Assembly: GCA_037783545.1 (NCBI GenBank)
Contig: JBBELK010001520.1
Span: 1-64,000, forward strand
Reading direction: 5' to 3'
Source: Henricia sp. BOLD:AAB3569
Taxonomy: Eukaryota; Echinodermata; Asteroidea; Spinulosida; Echinasteridae
DNA length: 64,000 nt
A program made the translations under genes and the position numbers. Below, one piece after another: positions 46,423-58,800 of the stretch. Below the pieces are notes generated by a model. The model made no database searches, was not told where the DNA came from, and saw nothing but the letters and a program-made list of their open reading frames with translations. Position 1 is the first letter of the stretch, and every line of letters begins with the position of its first letter.

Positions 46423-49400
46423 GTGTGTCCCAAATGCCGGCAAATTTGGAAATCAAGGAATTTTCCAACCAACTTCAAATTTTGCATGCGCCGCGCTGGT
46501 GTACATTTGTACGGCCGTTGACTCACCCCAGATTGTGACGGGAATTAGGTCAAAGTCATGCAAAATTGACAGATTTTCGCTGGGAAATGACGGAGAAATT
46601 TCAGAGTTTAGGGAAAACGGAGCTCGGCTACGTGGTTATTCCCCTAACCGTGGCTGTTGGGACACCCTGCGCCGCGCTGGTGTACATTTGTACGGCCGTT
46701 GACTCACCCCAGATTGTGACGGGAATTAGGTCAAAGTGTGTCCCAAATGCCGGCAAATTTGGAAATCAAGGAATTTTCCAACCAACTTCAAATTTTGCAT
46801 GCTCCAAACTGTATATATTCCGCACTTGTCATGCAAAATTGACAGATTTTCGCTGGGAAATGACGGAGAAATTTCAGAGTTTAGGGAAAACGGAGCTCAG
46901 CTACGTGGTTATTCCCCTAACCGTGGCTGTTGGGACACCCTGCGCCGCGCTGGTGTACATTTGTACGGCCGTTGACTCACCCCAGATTGTGACGGGAATT
47001 AGGTCAAAGTGTGTCCCAAATGCCGGCAAATTTGGAAATCAAGGAATTTTCCAACCAACTTCAAATTTTGCATGCTCCAAACTGTATATATTCCGCACTT
47101 GTCATGCAAAATTGACAGATTTTCGCTGGGAAATGACGGAGAAATTTCAGAGTTTAGGGAAAACGGAGCTCGGCTACGTGGTTATTCCCCTAACCGTGGC
47201 TGTTGGGACACCCTGCGCCGCGCTGGTGTACATTTGTACGGCCGTTGACTCACCCCGGATTGTGACGGGAATTAGGTCAAAGTGTGTCCCAAATGCCGGC
47301 AAATTTGGAAATCAAGGAATTTTCCAACCAACTTCAAATTTTGCATGCGCCGCGCTGGTGTACATTTGTACGGCCGTTGACTCACCCCAGATTGTGACGG
47401 GAATTAGGTCAAAGTCATGCAAAATTGACAGATTTTCGCTGGGAAATGACGGAGAAATTTCAGAGTTTAGGGAAAACGGAGCTCGGCTACGTGGTTATTC
47501 CCCTAACCGTGGCTGTTGGGACACCCTGCGCCGCGCTGGTGTACATTTGTACGGCCGTTGACTCACCCCGGATTGTGACGGGAATTATGTCAAAGTGTGT
47601 CCCAAATGCCGGCAAATTTGGAAATCAAGGAATTTTCCAACCAACTTCAAATTTTGCATGCGCCGCGCTGGTGTACATTTGTACGGCCGTTGACTCACCC
47701 CAGATTGTGACGGGAATTAGGTCAAAGTCATGCAAAATTGACAGATTTTCGCTGGGAAATGACGGAGAAATTTCAGAGTTTAGGGAAAACGGAGCTCGGC
47801 TACGTGGTTATTCCCCTAACCGTGGCTGTTGGGACACCCTGCGCCGCGCTGGTGTACATTTGTACGGCCGTTGACTCACCCCAGATTGTGACGGGAATTA
47901 GGTCAAAGTGTGTCCCAAATGCCGGCAAATTTGGAAATCAAGGAATTTTCCAACCAACTTCAAATTTTGCATGCTCCAAACTGTATATATTCCGCACTTG
48001 TCATGCAAAATTGACAGATTTTCGCTGGGAAATGACGGAGAAATTTCAGAGTTTAGGGAAAACGGAGCTCGGCTACGTGGTTATTCCCCTAACCGTGGCT
48101 GTTGGGACACCCTGCGCCGCGCTGGTGTACATTTGTACGGCCGTTGACTCACCCCGGAATGTGACGGGAATTAGGTCAAAGTGTGTCCCAAATGCCGGCA
48201 AATTTGGAAATCAAGGAATTTTCCAACCAACTTCAAATTTTGCATGCGCCGCGCTGGTGTACATTTGTACGGCCGTTGACTCACCCCAGATTGTGACGGG
48301 AATTAGGTCAAAGTCATGCAAAATTGACAGATTTTCGCTGGGAAATGACGGAGAAATTTCAGAGTTTAGGGAAAACGGAGCTCGGCTACGTGGTTATTCC
48401 CCTAACCGTGGCTGTTGGGACACCCTGCGCCGCGCTGGTGTACATTTGTACGGCCGTTGACTCACCCCAGATTGTGACGGGAATTAGGTCAAAGTGTGTC
48501 CCAAATGCCGGCAAATTTGGAAATCAAGGAATTTTCCAACCAACTTCAAATTTTGCATGCTCCAAACTGTATATATTCCGCACTTGTCATGCAAAATTGA
48601 CAGATTTTCGCTGGGAAATGACGGAGAAATTTCAGAGTTTAGGGAAAACGGAGCTCAGCTACGTGGTTATTCCCCTAACCGTGGCTGTTGGGACACCCTG
48701 CGCCGCGCTGGTGTACATTTGTACGGCCGTTGACTCACCCCAGATTGTGACGGGAATTAGGTCAAAGTGTGTCCCAAATGCCGGCAAATTTGGAAATCAA
48801 GGAATTTTCCAACCAACTTCAAATTTTGCATGCTCCAAACTGTATATATTCCGCACTTGTCATGCAAAATTGACAGATTTTCGCTGGGAAATGACGGAGA
48901 AATTTCAGAGTTTAGGGAAAACGGAGCTCGGCTACGTGGTTATTCCCCTAACCGTGGCTGTTGGGACACCCTGCGCCGCGCTGGTGTACATTTGTACGGC
49001 CGTTGACTCACCCCGGATTGTGACGGGAATTAGGTCAAAGTGTGTCCCAAATGCCGGCAAATTTGGAAATCAAGGAATTTTCCAACCAACTTCAAATTTT
49101 GCATGCGCCGCGCTGGTGTACATTTGTACGGCCGTTGACTCACCCCAGATTGTGACGGGAATTAGGTCAAAGTCATGCAAAATTGACAGATTTTCGCTGG
49201 GAAATGACGGAGAAATTTCAGAGTTTAGGGAAAACGGAGCTCGGCTACGTGGTTATTCCCCTAACCGTGGCTGTTGGGACACCCTGCGCCGCGCTGGTGT
49301 ACATTTGTACGGCCGTTGACTCACCCCGGATTGTGACGGGAATTATGTCAAAGTGTGTCCCAAATGCCGGCAAATTTGGAAATCAAGGAATTTTCCAACC

Positions 49401-49898
49401 AACTTCAAATTTTGCATGCTCCAAACTGTATATATTCCGCACTTTTCATGCAAAATTGACAGATTTTCGCTGGGAAATGACGGAGAAATTTCAGAGTTTA
49501 GGGAAAACGGAGCTCGGCTACGCGGTTATTCCCCTAACCGTGGCTGTTGGGACACCATGCGCCGTGCTGGTGTACATTTGTACGGCCGTTGACTCACCCC
49601 AGATTGTGACGGGAATTAGGTCAAAGTGTGTCCCAAATGCCGGCAAATTTGGAAATCAAGGAATTTTCCAACCAACTTCAAATTTTGCATGCTCCAAACT
49701 GTATATATTCCGCACTTGTCATGCAAAATTGACAGATTTTCGCTGGGAAATGACGGAGAAATTTCAGAGTTTAGGGAAAACGGAGCTCGGCTACGTGGTT
49801 ATTCCCCTAACCGTGGCTGTTGGGACACCCTGCGCCGCGCTGGTGTACATTTGTACGGCCGTTGACTCACCCCGGAATGTGACGGGAATTAGGTCAAA
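46423..49898 (+). repeat. 1,758-bp block repeated in tandem (g-rich)
   Basis: g starts at 46,423 and 47,282 correspond to 48,181 and 49,040 at an offset of 1,758 bp (859 + 313 + 586). The ctcagctac mark occurs in both copies (46,898 and 48,656). The right ends differ because the first copy carries the g-g deletion. Confidence 0.85.
47282..47907 (+). repeat. Two 313-bp monomers directly adjacent (g-g)
   Basis: Starts at 47,282 and 47,595 with no 273-bp unit between, the only such pair in the window. The second unit is preceded by attatgtc, the mark of type h, yet has the g junctions. Compared with 49,040-50,211 (g, h, plain, g), two monomers (546 bp) have been removed by a join inside h and g. 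Confidence 0.92.
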
Positions 49899-52800
49899 GT
49901 GTGTCCCAAATGCCGGCAAATTTGGAAATCAAGGAATTTTCCAACCAACTTCAAATTTTGCATGCGCCGCGCTGGTGTACATTTGTACGGCCGTTGACTC
50001 ACCCCAGATTGTGACGGGAATTAGGTCAAAGTCATGCAAAATTGACAGATTTTCGCTGGGAAATGACGGAGAAATTTCAGAGTTTAGGGAAAACGGAGCT
50101 CGGCTACGTGGTTATTCCCCTAACCGTGGCTGTTGGGACACCCTGCGCCGCGCTGGTGTACATTTGTACGGCCGTTGACTCACCCCAGATTGTGACGGGA
50201 ATTAGGTCAAAGTGTGTCCCAAATGCCGGCAAATTTGGAAATCAAGGAATTTTCCAACCAACTTCAAATTTTGCATGCTCCAAACTGTATATATTCCGCA
50301 CTTGTCATGCAAAATTGACAGATTTTCGCTGGGAAATGACGGAGAAATTTCAGAGTTTAGGGAAAACGGAGCTCGGCTACGTGGTTATTCCCCTAACCGT
50401 GGCTGTTGGGACACCCTGCGCCGCGCTGGTGTACATTTGTACGGCCGTTGACTCACCCCGGAATGTGACGGGAATTAGGTCAAAGTGTGTCCCAAATGCC
50501 GGCAAATTTGGAAATCAAGGAATTTTCCAACCAACTTCAAATTTTGCATGCGCCGCGCTGGTGTACATTTGTACGGCCGTTGACTCACCCCAGATTGTGA
50601 CGGGAATTAGGTCAAAGTCATGCAAAATTGACAGATTTTCGCTGGGAAATGACGGAGAAATTTCAGAGTTTAGGGAAAACGGAGCTCGGCTACGTGGTTA
50701 TTCCCCTAACCGTGGCTGTTGGGACACCCTGCGCCGCGCTGGTGTACATTTGTACGGCCGTTGACTCACCCCAGATTGTGACGGGAATTAGGTCAAAGTG
50801 TGTCCCAAATGCCGGCAAATTTGGAAATCAAGGAATTTTCCAACCAACTTCAAATTTTGCATGCTCCAAACTGTATATATTCCGCACTTGTCATGCAAAA
50901 TTGACAGATTTTCGCTGGGAAATGACGGAGAAATTTCAGAGTTTAGGGAAAACGGAGCTCAGCTACGTGGTTATTCCCCTAACCGTGGCTGTTGGGACAC
51001 CCTGCGCCGCGCTGGTGTACATTTGTACGGCCGTTGACTCACCCCAGATTGTGACGGGAATTAGGTCAAAGTGTGTCCCAAATGCCGGCAAATTTGGAAA
51101 TCAAGGAATTTTCCAACCAACTTCAAATTTTGCATGCTCCAAACTGTATATATTCCGCACTTGTCATGCAAAATTGACAGATTTTCGCTGGGAAATGACG
51201 GAGAAATTTCAGAGTTTAGGGAAAACGGAGCTCGGCTACGTGGTTATTCCCCTAACCGTGGCTGTTGGGACACCCTGCGCCGCGCTGGTGTACATTTGTA
51301 CGGCCGTTGACTCACCCCGGATTGTGACGGGAATTAGGTCAAAGTGTGTCCCAAATGCCGGCAAATTTGGAAATCAAGGAATTTTCCAACCAACTTCAAA
51401 TTTTGCATGCGCCGCGCTGGTGTACATTTGTACGGCCGTTGACTCACCCCAGATTGTGACGGGAATTAGGTCAAAGTCATGCAAAATTGACAGATTTTCG
51501 CTGGGAAATGACGGAGAAATTTCAGAGTTTAGGGAAAACGGAGCTCGGCTACGTGGTTATTCCCCTAACCGTGGCTGTTGGGACACCCTGCGCCGCGCTG
51601 GTGTACATTTGTACGGCCGTTGACTCACCCCGGATTGTGACGGGAATTATGTCAAAGTGTGTCCCAAATGCCGGCAAATTTGGAAATCAAGGAATTTTCC
51701 AACCAACTTCAAATTTTGCATGCTCCAAACTGTATATATTCCGCACTTTTCATGCAAAATTGACAGATTTTCGCTGGGAAATGACGGAGAAATTTCAGAG
51801 TTTAGGGAAAACGGAGCTCGGCTACGTGGTTATTCCCCTAACCGTGGCTGTTGGGACACCATGCGCCGCGCTGGTGTACATTTGTACGGCCGTTGACTCA
51901 CCCCAGATTGTGACTGGAATTAGGTCAAAGTGTGTCCCAAAAGCCGGCAAATTTGGAAATCAAGGAATTTTTCAACCAACTTCAAATTTTGCATGCGCCG
52001 CGCTGGTGTACATTTGTACGGCCGTTGACTCACCCCAGATTGTGACGGGAATTAGGTCAAAGTCATGCAAAATTGACAGATTTTCGCTGGGAAATGACGG
52101 AGAAATTTCAGAGTTTAGGGAAAACGGAGCTCGGCTACGTGGTTATTCCCCTAACCGTGGCTGTTGGGACACCCTGCGCCGCGCTGGTGTACATTTGTAC
52201 GGCCGTTGACTCATCCCAGATTGTGACGGGAATTAGGTCAAAGTGTGTCCCAAATGCCGGCAAATTTGGAAATCAAGGAATTTTCCAACCAACTTCAAAT
52301 TTTGCATGCTCCAAACTGTATATATTCCGCACTTGTCATGCAAAATTGACAGATTTTCGCTGGGAAATGACGGAGAAATTTCAGAGTTTAGGGAAAACGG
52401 AGCTCGGCTACGCGGTTATTCCCCTAACCGTGGCTGTTGGGACACCATGCGCCGTGCTGGTGTACATTTGTACGGCCGTTGACTCACCCCAGATTGTGAC
52501 GGGAATTAGGTCAAAGTGTGTCCCAAATGCCGGCAAATTTGGAAATCAAGGAATTTTCCAACCAACTTCAAATTTTGCATGCTCCAAACTGTATATATTC
52601 CGCACTTGTCATGCAAAATTGACAGATTTTCGCTGGGAAATGACGGAGAAATTTCAGAGTTTAGGGAAAACGGAGCTCGGCTACGTGGTTATTCCCCTAA
52701 CCGTGGCTGTTGGGACACCCTGCGCCGCGCTGGTGTACATTTGTACGGCCGTTGACTCACCCCGGAATGTGACGGGAATAAGGTCAAAGTGTGTCCCAAA

Positions 52801-55800
52801 TGCCGGCAAATTTGGAAATCAAGGAATTTTCCAACCAACTTCAAATTTTGCATGCGCCGCGCTGGTGTACATTTGTACGGCCGTTGACTCACCCCAGATT
52901 GTGACGGGAATTAGGTCAAAGTCATGCAAAATTGACAGATTTTCGCTGGGAAATGACGGAGAAATTTCAGAGTTTAGGGAAAACGGAGCTCGGCTACGTG
53001 GTTATTCCCCTAACCGTGGCTGTTGGGACACCCTGCGCCGCGCTGGTGTACATTTGTACGGCCGTTGACTCATCCCAGATTGTGACGGGAATTAGGTCAA
53101 AGTGTGTCCCAAATGCCGGCAAATTTGGAAATCAAGGAATTTTCCAACCAACTTCAAATTTTGCATGCTCCAAACTGTATATATTCCGCACTTGTCATGC
53201 AAAATTGACAGATTTTCGCTGGGAAATGACGGAGAAATTTCAGAGTTTAGGGAAAACGGAGCTCGGCTACGTGGTTATTCCCCTAACCGTGGCTGTTGGG
53301 ACACCCTGCGCCGCGCTGGTGTACATTTGTACGGCCGTTGACTCACCCCGGAATGTGACGGGAATTAGGTCAAAGTGTGTCCCAAATGCCGGCAAATTTG
53401 GAAATCAAGGAATTTTCCAACCAACTTCAAATTTTGCATGCGCCGCGCTGGTGTACATTTGTACGGCCGTTGACTCACCCCAGATTGTGACGGGAATTAG
53501 GTCAAAGTCATGCAAAATTGACAGATTTTCGCTGGGAAATGACGGAGAAATTTCAGAGTTTAGGGAAAACGGAGCTCGGCTACGTGGTTATTCCCCTAAC
53601 CGTGGCTGTTGGGACACCCTGCGCCGCGCTGGTGTACATTTGTACGGCCGTTGACTCACCCCAGATTGTGACGGGAATTAGGTCAAAGTGTGTCCCAAAT
53701 GCCGGCAAATTTGGAAATCAAGGAATTTTCCAACCAACTTCAAATTTTGCATGCTCCAAACTGTATATATTCCGCACTTGTCATGCAAAATTGACAGATT
53801 TTCGCTGGGAAATGACGGAGAAATTTCAGAGTTTAGGGAAAACGGAGCTCGGCTACGTGGTTATTCCCCTAACCGTGGCTGTTGGGACACCCTGCGCCGC
53901 GCTGGTGTACATTTGTACGGCCGTTGACTCACCCCGGAATGTGATGGGAATTAGGTCAAAGTGTGTCCCAAATGCCGGCAAATTTGGAAATCAAGGAATT
54001 TTCCAACCAACTTCAAATTTTGCATGCGCCGCGCTGGTGTACATTTGTACGGCCGTTGACTCACCCCAGATTGTGACGGGAATTAGGTCAAAGTCATGCA
54101 AAATTGACAGATTTTCGCTGGGAAATGACGGAGAAATTTCAGAGTTTAGGGAAAACGGAGCTCGGCTACGTGGTTATTCCCCTAACCGTGGCTGTTGGGA
54201 CACCCTGCGCCGCGCTGGTGTACATTTGTACGGCCGTTGACTCACCCCAGATTGTGACGGGAATTAGGTCAAAGTGTGTCCCAAATGCCGGCAAATTTGG
54301 AAATCAAGGAATTTTCCAACCAACTTCAAATTTTGCATGCTCCAAACTGTATATATTCCGCACTTGTCATGCAAAATTGACAGATTTTCGCTGGGAAATG
54401 ACGGAGAAATTTCAGAGTTTAGGGAAAACGGAGCTCGGCTACGTGGTTATTCCCCTAACCGTGGCTGTTGGGACACCCTGCGCCGCGCTGGTGTACATTT
54501 GTACGGCCGTTGACTCACCCCGGATTGTGACGGGAATTAGGTCAAAGTGTGTCCCAAATGCCGGCAAATTTGGAAATCAAGGAATTTTCCAACCAACTTC
54601 AAATTTTGCATGCGCCGCGCTGGTGTACATTTGTACGGCCGTTGACTCACCCCAGATTGTGACGGGAATTAGGTCAAAGTCATGCAAAATTGACAGATTT
54701 TCGCTGGGAAATGACGGAGAAATTTCAGAGTTTAGGGAAAACGGAGCTCGGCTACGTGGTTATTCCCCTAACCGTGGCTGTTGGGACACCCTGCGCCGCG
54801 CTGGTGTACATTTGTACGGCCGTTGACTCACCCCGGATTGTGACGGGAATTATGTCAAAGTGTGTCCCAAATGCCGGCAAATTTGGAAATCAAGGAATTT
54901 TCCAACCAACTTCAAATTTTGCATGCTCCAAACTGTATATATTCCGCACTTTTCATGCAAAATTGACAGATTTTCGCTGGGAAATGACGGAGAAATTTCA
55001 GAGTTTAGGGAAAACGGAGCTCGGCTACGTGGTTATTCCCCTAACCGTGGCTGTTGGGACACCATGCGCCGCGCTGGTGTACATTTGTACGGCCGTTGAC
55101 TCACCCCAGATTGTGACGGGAATTAGGTCAAAGTGTGTCCCAAATGCCGGCAAATTTGGAAATCAAGGAATTTTTCAACCAACTTCAAATTTTGCATGCG
55201 CCGCGCTGGTGTACATTTGTACGGCCGTTGACTCACCCCAGATTGTGACGGGAATTAGGTCAAAGTCATGCAAAATTGACAGATTTTCGCTGGGAAATGA
55301 CGGAGAAATTTCAGAGTTTAGGGAAAACGGAGCTCGGCTACGTGGTTATTCCCCTAACCGTGGCTGTTGGGACACCCTGCGCCGCGCTGGTGTACATTTG
55401 TACGGCCGTTGACTCACCCCGGATTGTGACGGGAATTATGTCAAAGTGTGTCCCAAATGCCGGCAAATTTGGAAATCAAGGAATTTTCCAACCAACTTCA
55501 AATTTTGCATGCTCCAAACTGTATATATTCCGCACTTGTCATGCAAAATTGACAGATTTTCGCTGGGAAATGACGGAGAAATTTCAGAGTTTAGGGAAAA
55601 CGGAGCTCGGCTACGTGGTTATTCCCCTAACCGTGGCTGTTGGGACACCCTGCGCCGCGCTGGTGTACATTTGTACGGCCGTTGACTCACCCCGGAATGT
55701 GACGGGAATTAGGTCAAAGTGTGTCCCAAATGCCGGCAAATTTGGAAATCAAGGAATTTTCCAACCAACTTCAAATTTTGCATGCGCCGTGCTGGTGTAC

Positions 55801-55850
55801 ATTTGTACGGCCGTTGACTCACCCCGGATTGTGACGGGAATTAGGTCAAA
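49040..55850 (+). repeat. Macro-repeat of about 6.8 kb, copy 1
   Basis: Spacing of g starts: 859, 586, 859, 586, 859, then four of 586, then 718 including the 132-bp unit. Copy 2 begins at 55,851 and repeats the first five spacings exactly. Point marks agree at an offset of 6,811: ctcagctac (a at 50,961 and 57,772) and aataaggtc (near 52,778 and 59,589). Differences exist (caaaagccgg near 51,940, atgatggg near 53,941), so the copies are not identical. Confidence 0.85.
55719..55850 (+). repeat. 132-bp short monomer (junction 1 only), copy 2
   Basis: Same sequence marks as the unit at 44,846 (catgcgccgtg, cggatt) and followed by the same marked g (aattccggc, caaactttgc, aatttacag). Offset between the two is 10,873 bp. 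They share descent by duplication, not separate deletion events. Confidence 0.93.
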
Positions 55851-58800
55851 GTGTGTCCCAAATTCCGGCAAATTTGGAAATCAAGGAATTTTCCAACCAA
55901 CTTCAAACTTTGCATGCGCCGCGCTGGTGTACATTTGTACGGCCGTTGACTCACCCCAGATTGTGACGGGAATTAGGTCAAAGTCATGCAAAATTTACAG
56001 ATTTTCGCTGGGAAATGACGGAGAAATTTCAGAGTTTAGGGAAAACGGAGCTCGGCTACGTGGTTATTCCCCTAACCGTGGCTGTTGGGACACCCTGCGC
56101 CGCGCTGGTGTACATTTGTACGGCCGTTGACTCACCCCGGATTGTGACGGGAATTATGTCAAAGTGTGTCCCAAATGCCGGCAAATTTGGAAATCAAGGA
56201 ATTTTCCAACCAACTTCAAATTTTGCATGCTCCAAACTGTATATATTCCGCACTTGTCATGCAAAATTGACAGATTTTCGCTGGGAAATGACGGAGAAAT
56301 TTCAGAGTTTAGGGAAAACGGAGCTCGGCTACGCGGTTATTCCCCTAACCGTGGCTGTTGGGACACCATGCGCCGTGCTGGTGTACATTTGTACGGCCGT
56401 TGACTCACCCCAGATTGTGACGGGAATTAGGTCAAAGTGTGTCCCAAATGCCGGCAAATTTGGAAATCAAGGAATTTTCCAACCAACTTCAAATTTTGCA
56501 TGCTCCAAACTGTATATATTCCGCACTTGTCATGCAAAATTGACAGATTTTCGCTGGGAAATGACGGAGAAATTTCAGAGTTTAGGGAAAACGGAGCTCG
56601 GCTACGTGGTTATTCCCCTAACCGTGGCTGTTGGGACACCCTGCGCCGCGCTGGTGTACATTTGTACGGCCGTTGACTCACCCCGGAATGTGACGGGAAT
56701 TAGGTCAAAGTGTGTCCCAAATGCCGGCAAATTTGGAAATCAAGGAATTTTCCAACCAACTTCAAATTTTGCATGCGCCGCGCTGGTGTACATTTGTACG
56801 GCCGTTGACTCACCCCAGATTGTGACGGGAATTAGGTCAAAGTCATGCAAAATTGACAGATTTTCGCTGGGAAATGACGGAGAAATTTCAGAGTTTAGGG
56901 AAAACGGAGCTCGGCTACGTGGTTATTCCCCTAACCGTGGCTGTTGGGACACCCTGCGCCGCGCTGGTGTACATTTGTACGGCCGTTGACTCACCCCAGA
57001 TTGTGACGGGAATTAGGTCAAAGTGTGTCCCAAATGCCGGCAAATTTGGAAATCAAGGAATTTTCCAACCAACTTCAAATTTTGCATGCTCCAAACTGTA
57101 TATATTCCGCACTTGTCATGCAAAATTGACAGATTTTCGCTGGGAAATGACGGAGAAATTTCAGAGTTTAGGGAAAACGGAGCTCGGCTACGTGGTTATT
57201 CCCCTAACCGTGGCTGTTGGGACACCCTGCGCCGCGCTGGTGTACATTTGTACGGCCGTTGACTCACCCCGGAATGTGACGGGAATTAGGTCAAAGTGTG
57301 TCCCAAATGCCGGCAAATTTGGAAATCAAGGAATTTTCCAACCAACTTCAAATTTTGCATGCGCCGCGCTGGTGTACATTTGTACGGCCGTTGACTCACC
57401 CCAGATTGTGACGGGAATTAGGTCAAAGTCATGCAAAATTGACAGATTTTCGATGGGAAATGACGGAGAAATTTCAGAGTTTAGGGAAAACGGAGCTCGG
57501 CTACGTGGTTATTCCCCTAACCGTGGCTGTTGGGACACCCTGCGCCGCGCTGGTGTACATTTGTACGGCCGTTGACTCACCCCAGATTGTGACGGGAATT
57601 AGGTCAAAGTGTGTCCCAAATGCCGGCAAATTTGGAAATCAAGGAATTTTCCAACCAACTTCAAATTTTGCATGCTCCAAACTGTATATATTCCGCACTT
57701 GTCATGCAAAATTGACAGATTTTCGCTGGGAAATGACGGAGAAATTTCAGAGTTTAGGGAAAACGGAGCTCAGCTACGTGGTTATTCCCCTAACCGTGGC
57801 TGTTGGGACACCCTGCGCCGCGCTGGTGTACATTTGTACGGCCGTTGACTCACCCCAGATTGTGACGGGAATTAGGTCAAAGTGTGTCCCAAATGCCGGC
57901 AAATTTGGAAATCAAGGAATTTTCCAACCAACTTCAAATTTTGCATGCTCCAAACTGTATATATTCCGCACTTGTCATGCAAAATTGACAGATTTTCGCT
58001 GGGAAATGACGGAGAAATTTCAGAGTTTAGGGAAAACGGAGCTCGGCTACGTGGTTATTCCCCTAACCGTGGCTGTTGGGACACCCTGCGCCGCGCTGGT
58101 GTACATTTGTACGGCCGTTGACTCACCCCGGATTGTGACGGGAATTAGGTCAAAGTGTGTCCCAAATGCCGGCAAATTTGGAAATCAAGGAATTTTCCAA
58201 CCAACTTCAAATTTTGCATGCGCCGCGCTGGTGTACATTTGTACGGCCGTTGACTCACCCCAGATTGTGACGGGAATTAGGTCAAAGTCATGCAAAATTG
58301 ACAGATTTTCGCTGGGAAATGACGGAGAAATTTCAGAGTTTAGGGAAAACGGAGCTCGGCTACGTGGTTATTCCCCTAACCGTGGCTGTTGGGACACCCT
58401 GCGCCGCGCTGGTGTACATTTGTACGGCCGTTGACTCACCCCGGATTGTGACGGGAATTATGTCAAAGTGTGTCCCAAATGCCGGCAAATTTGGAAATCA
58501 AGGAATTTTCCAACCAACTTCAAATTTTGCATGCTCCAAACTGTATATATTCCGCACTTTTCATGCAAAATTGACAGATTTTCGCTGGGAAATGACGGAG
58601 AAATTTCAGAGTTTAGGGAAAACGGAGCTCGGCTACGTGGTTATTCCCCTAACCGTGGCTGTTGGGACACCATGCGCCGCGCTGGTGTACATTTGTACGG
58701 CCGTTGACTCACCCCAGATTGTGACGGGAATTAGGTCAAAGTGTGTCCCAAATGCCGGCAAATTTGGAAATCAAGGAATTTTTCAACCAACTTCAAATTT

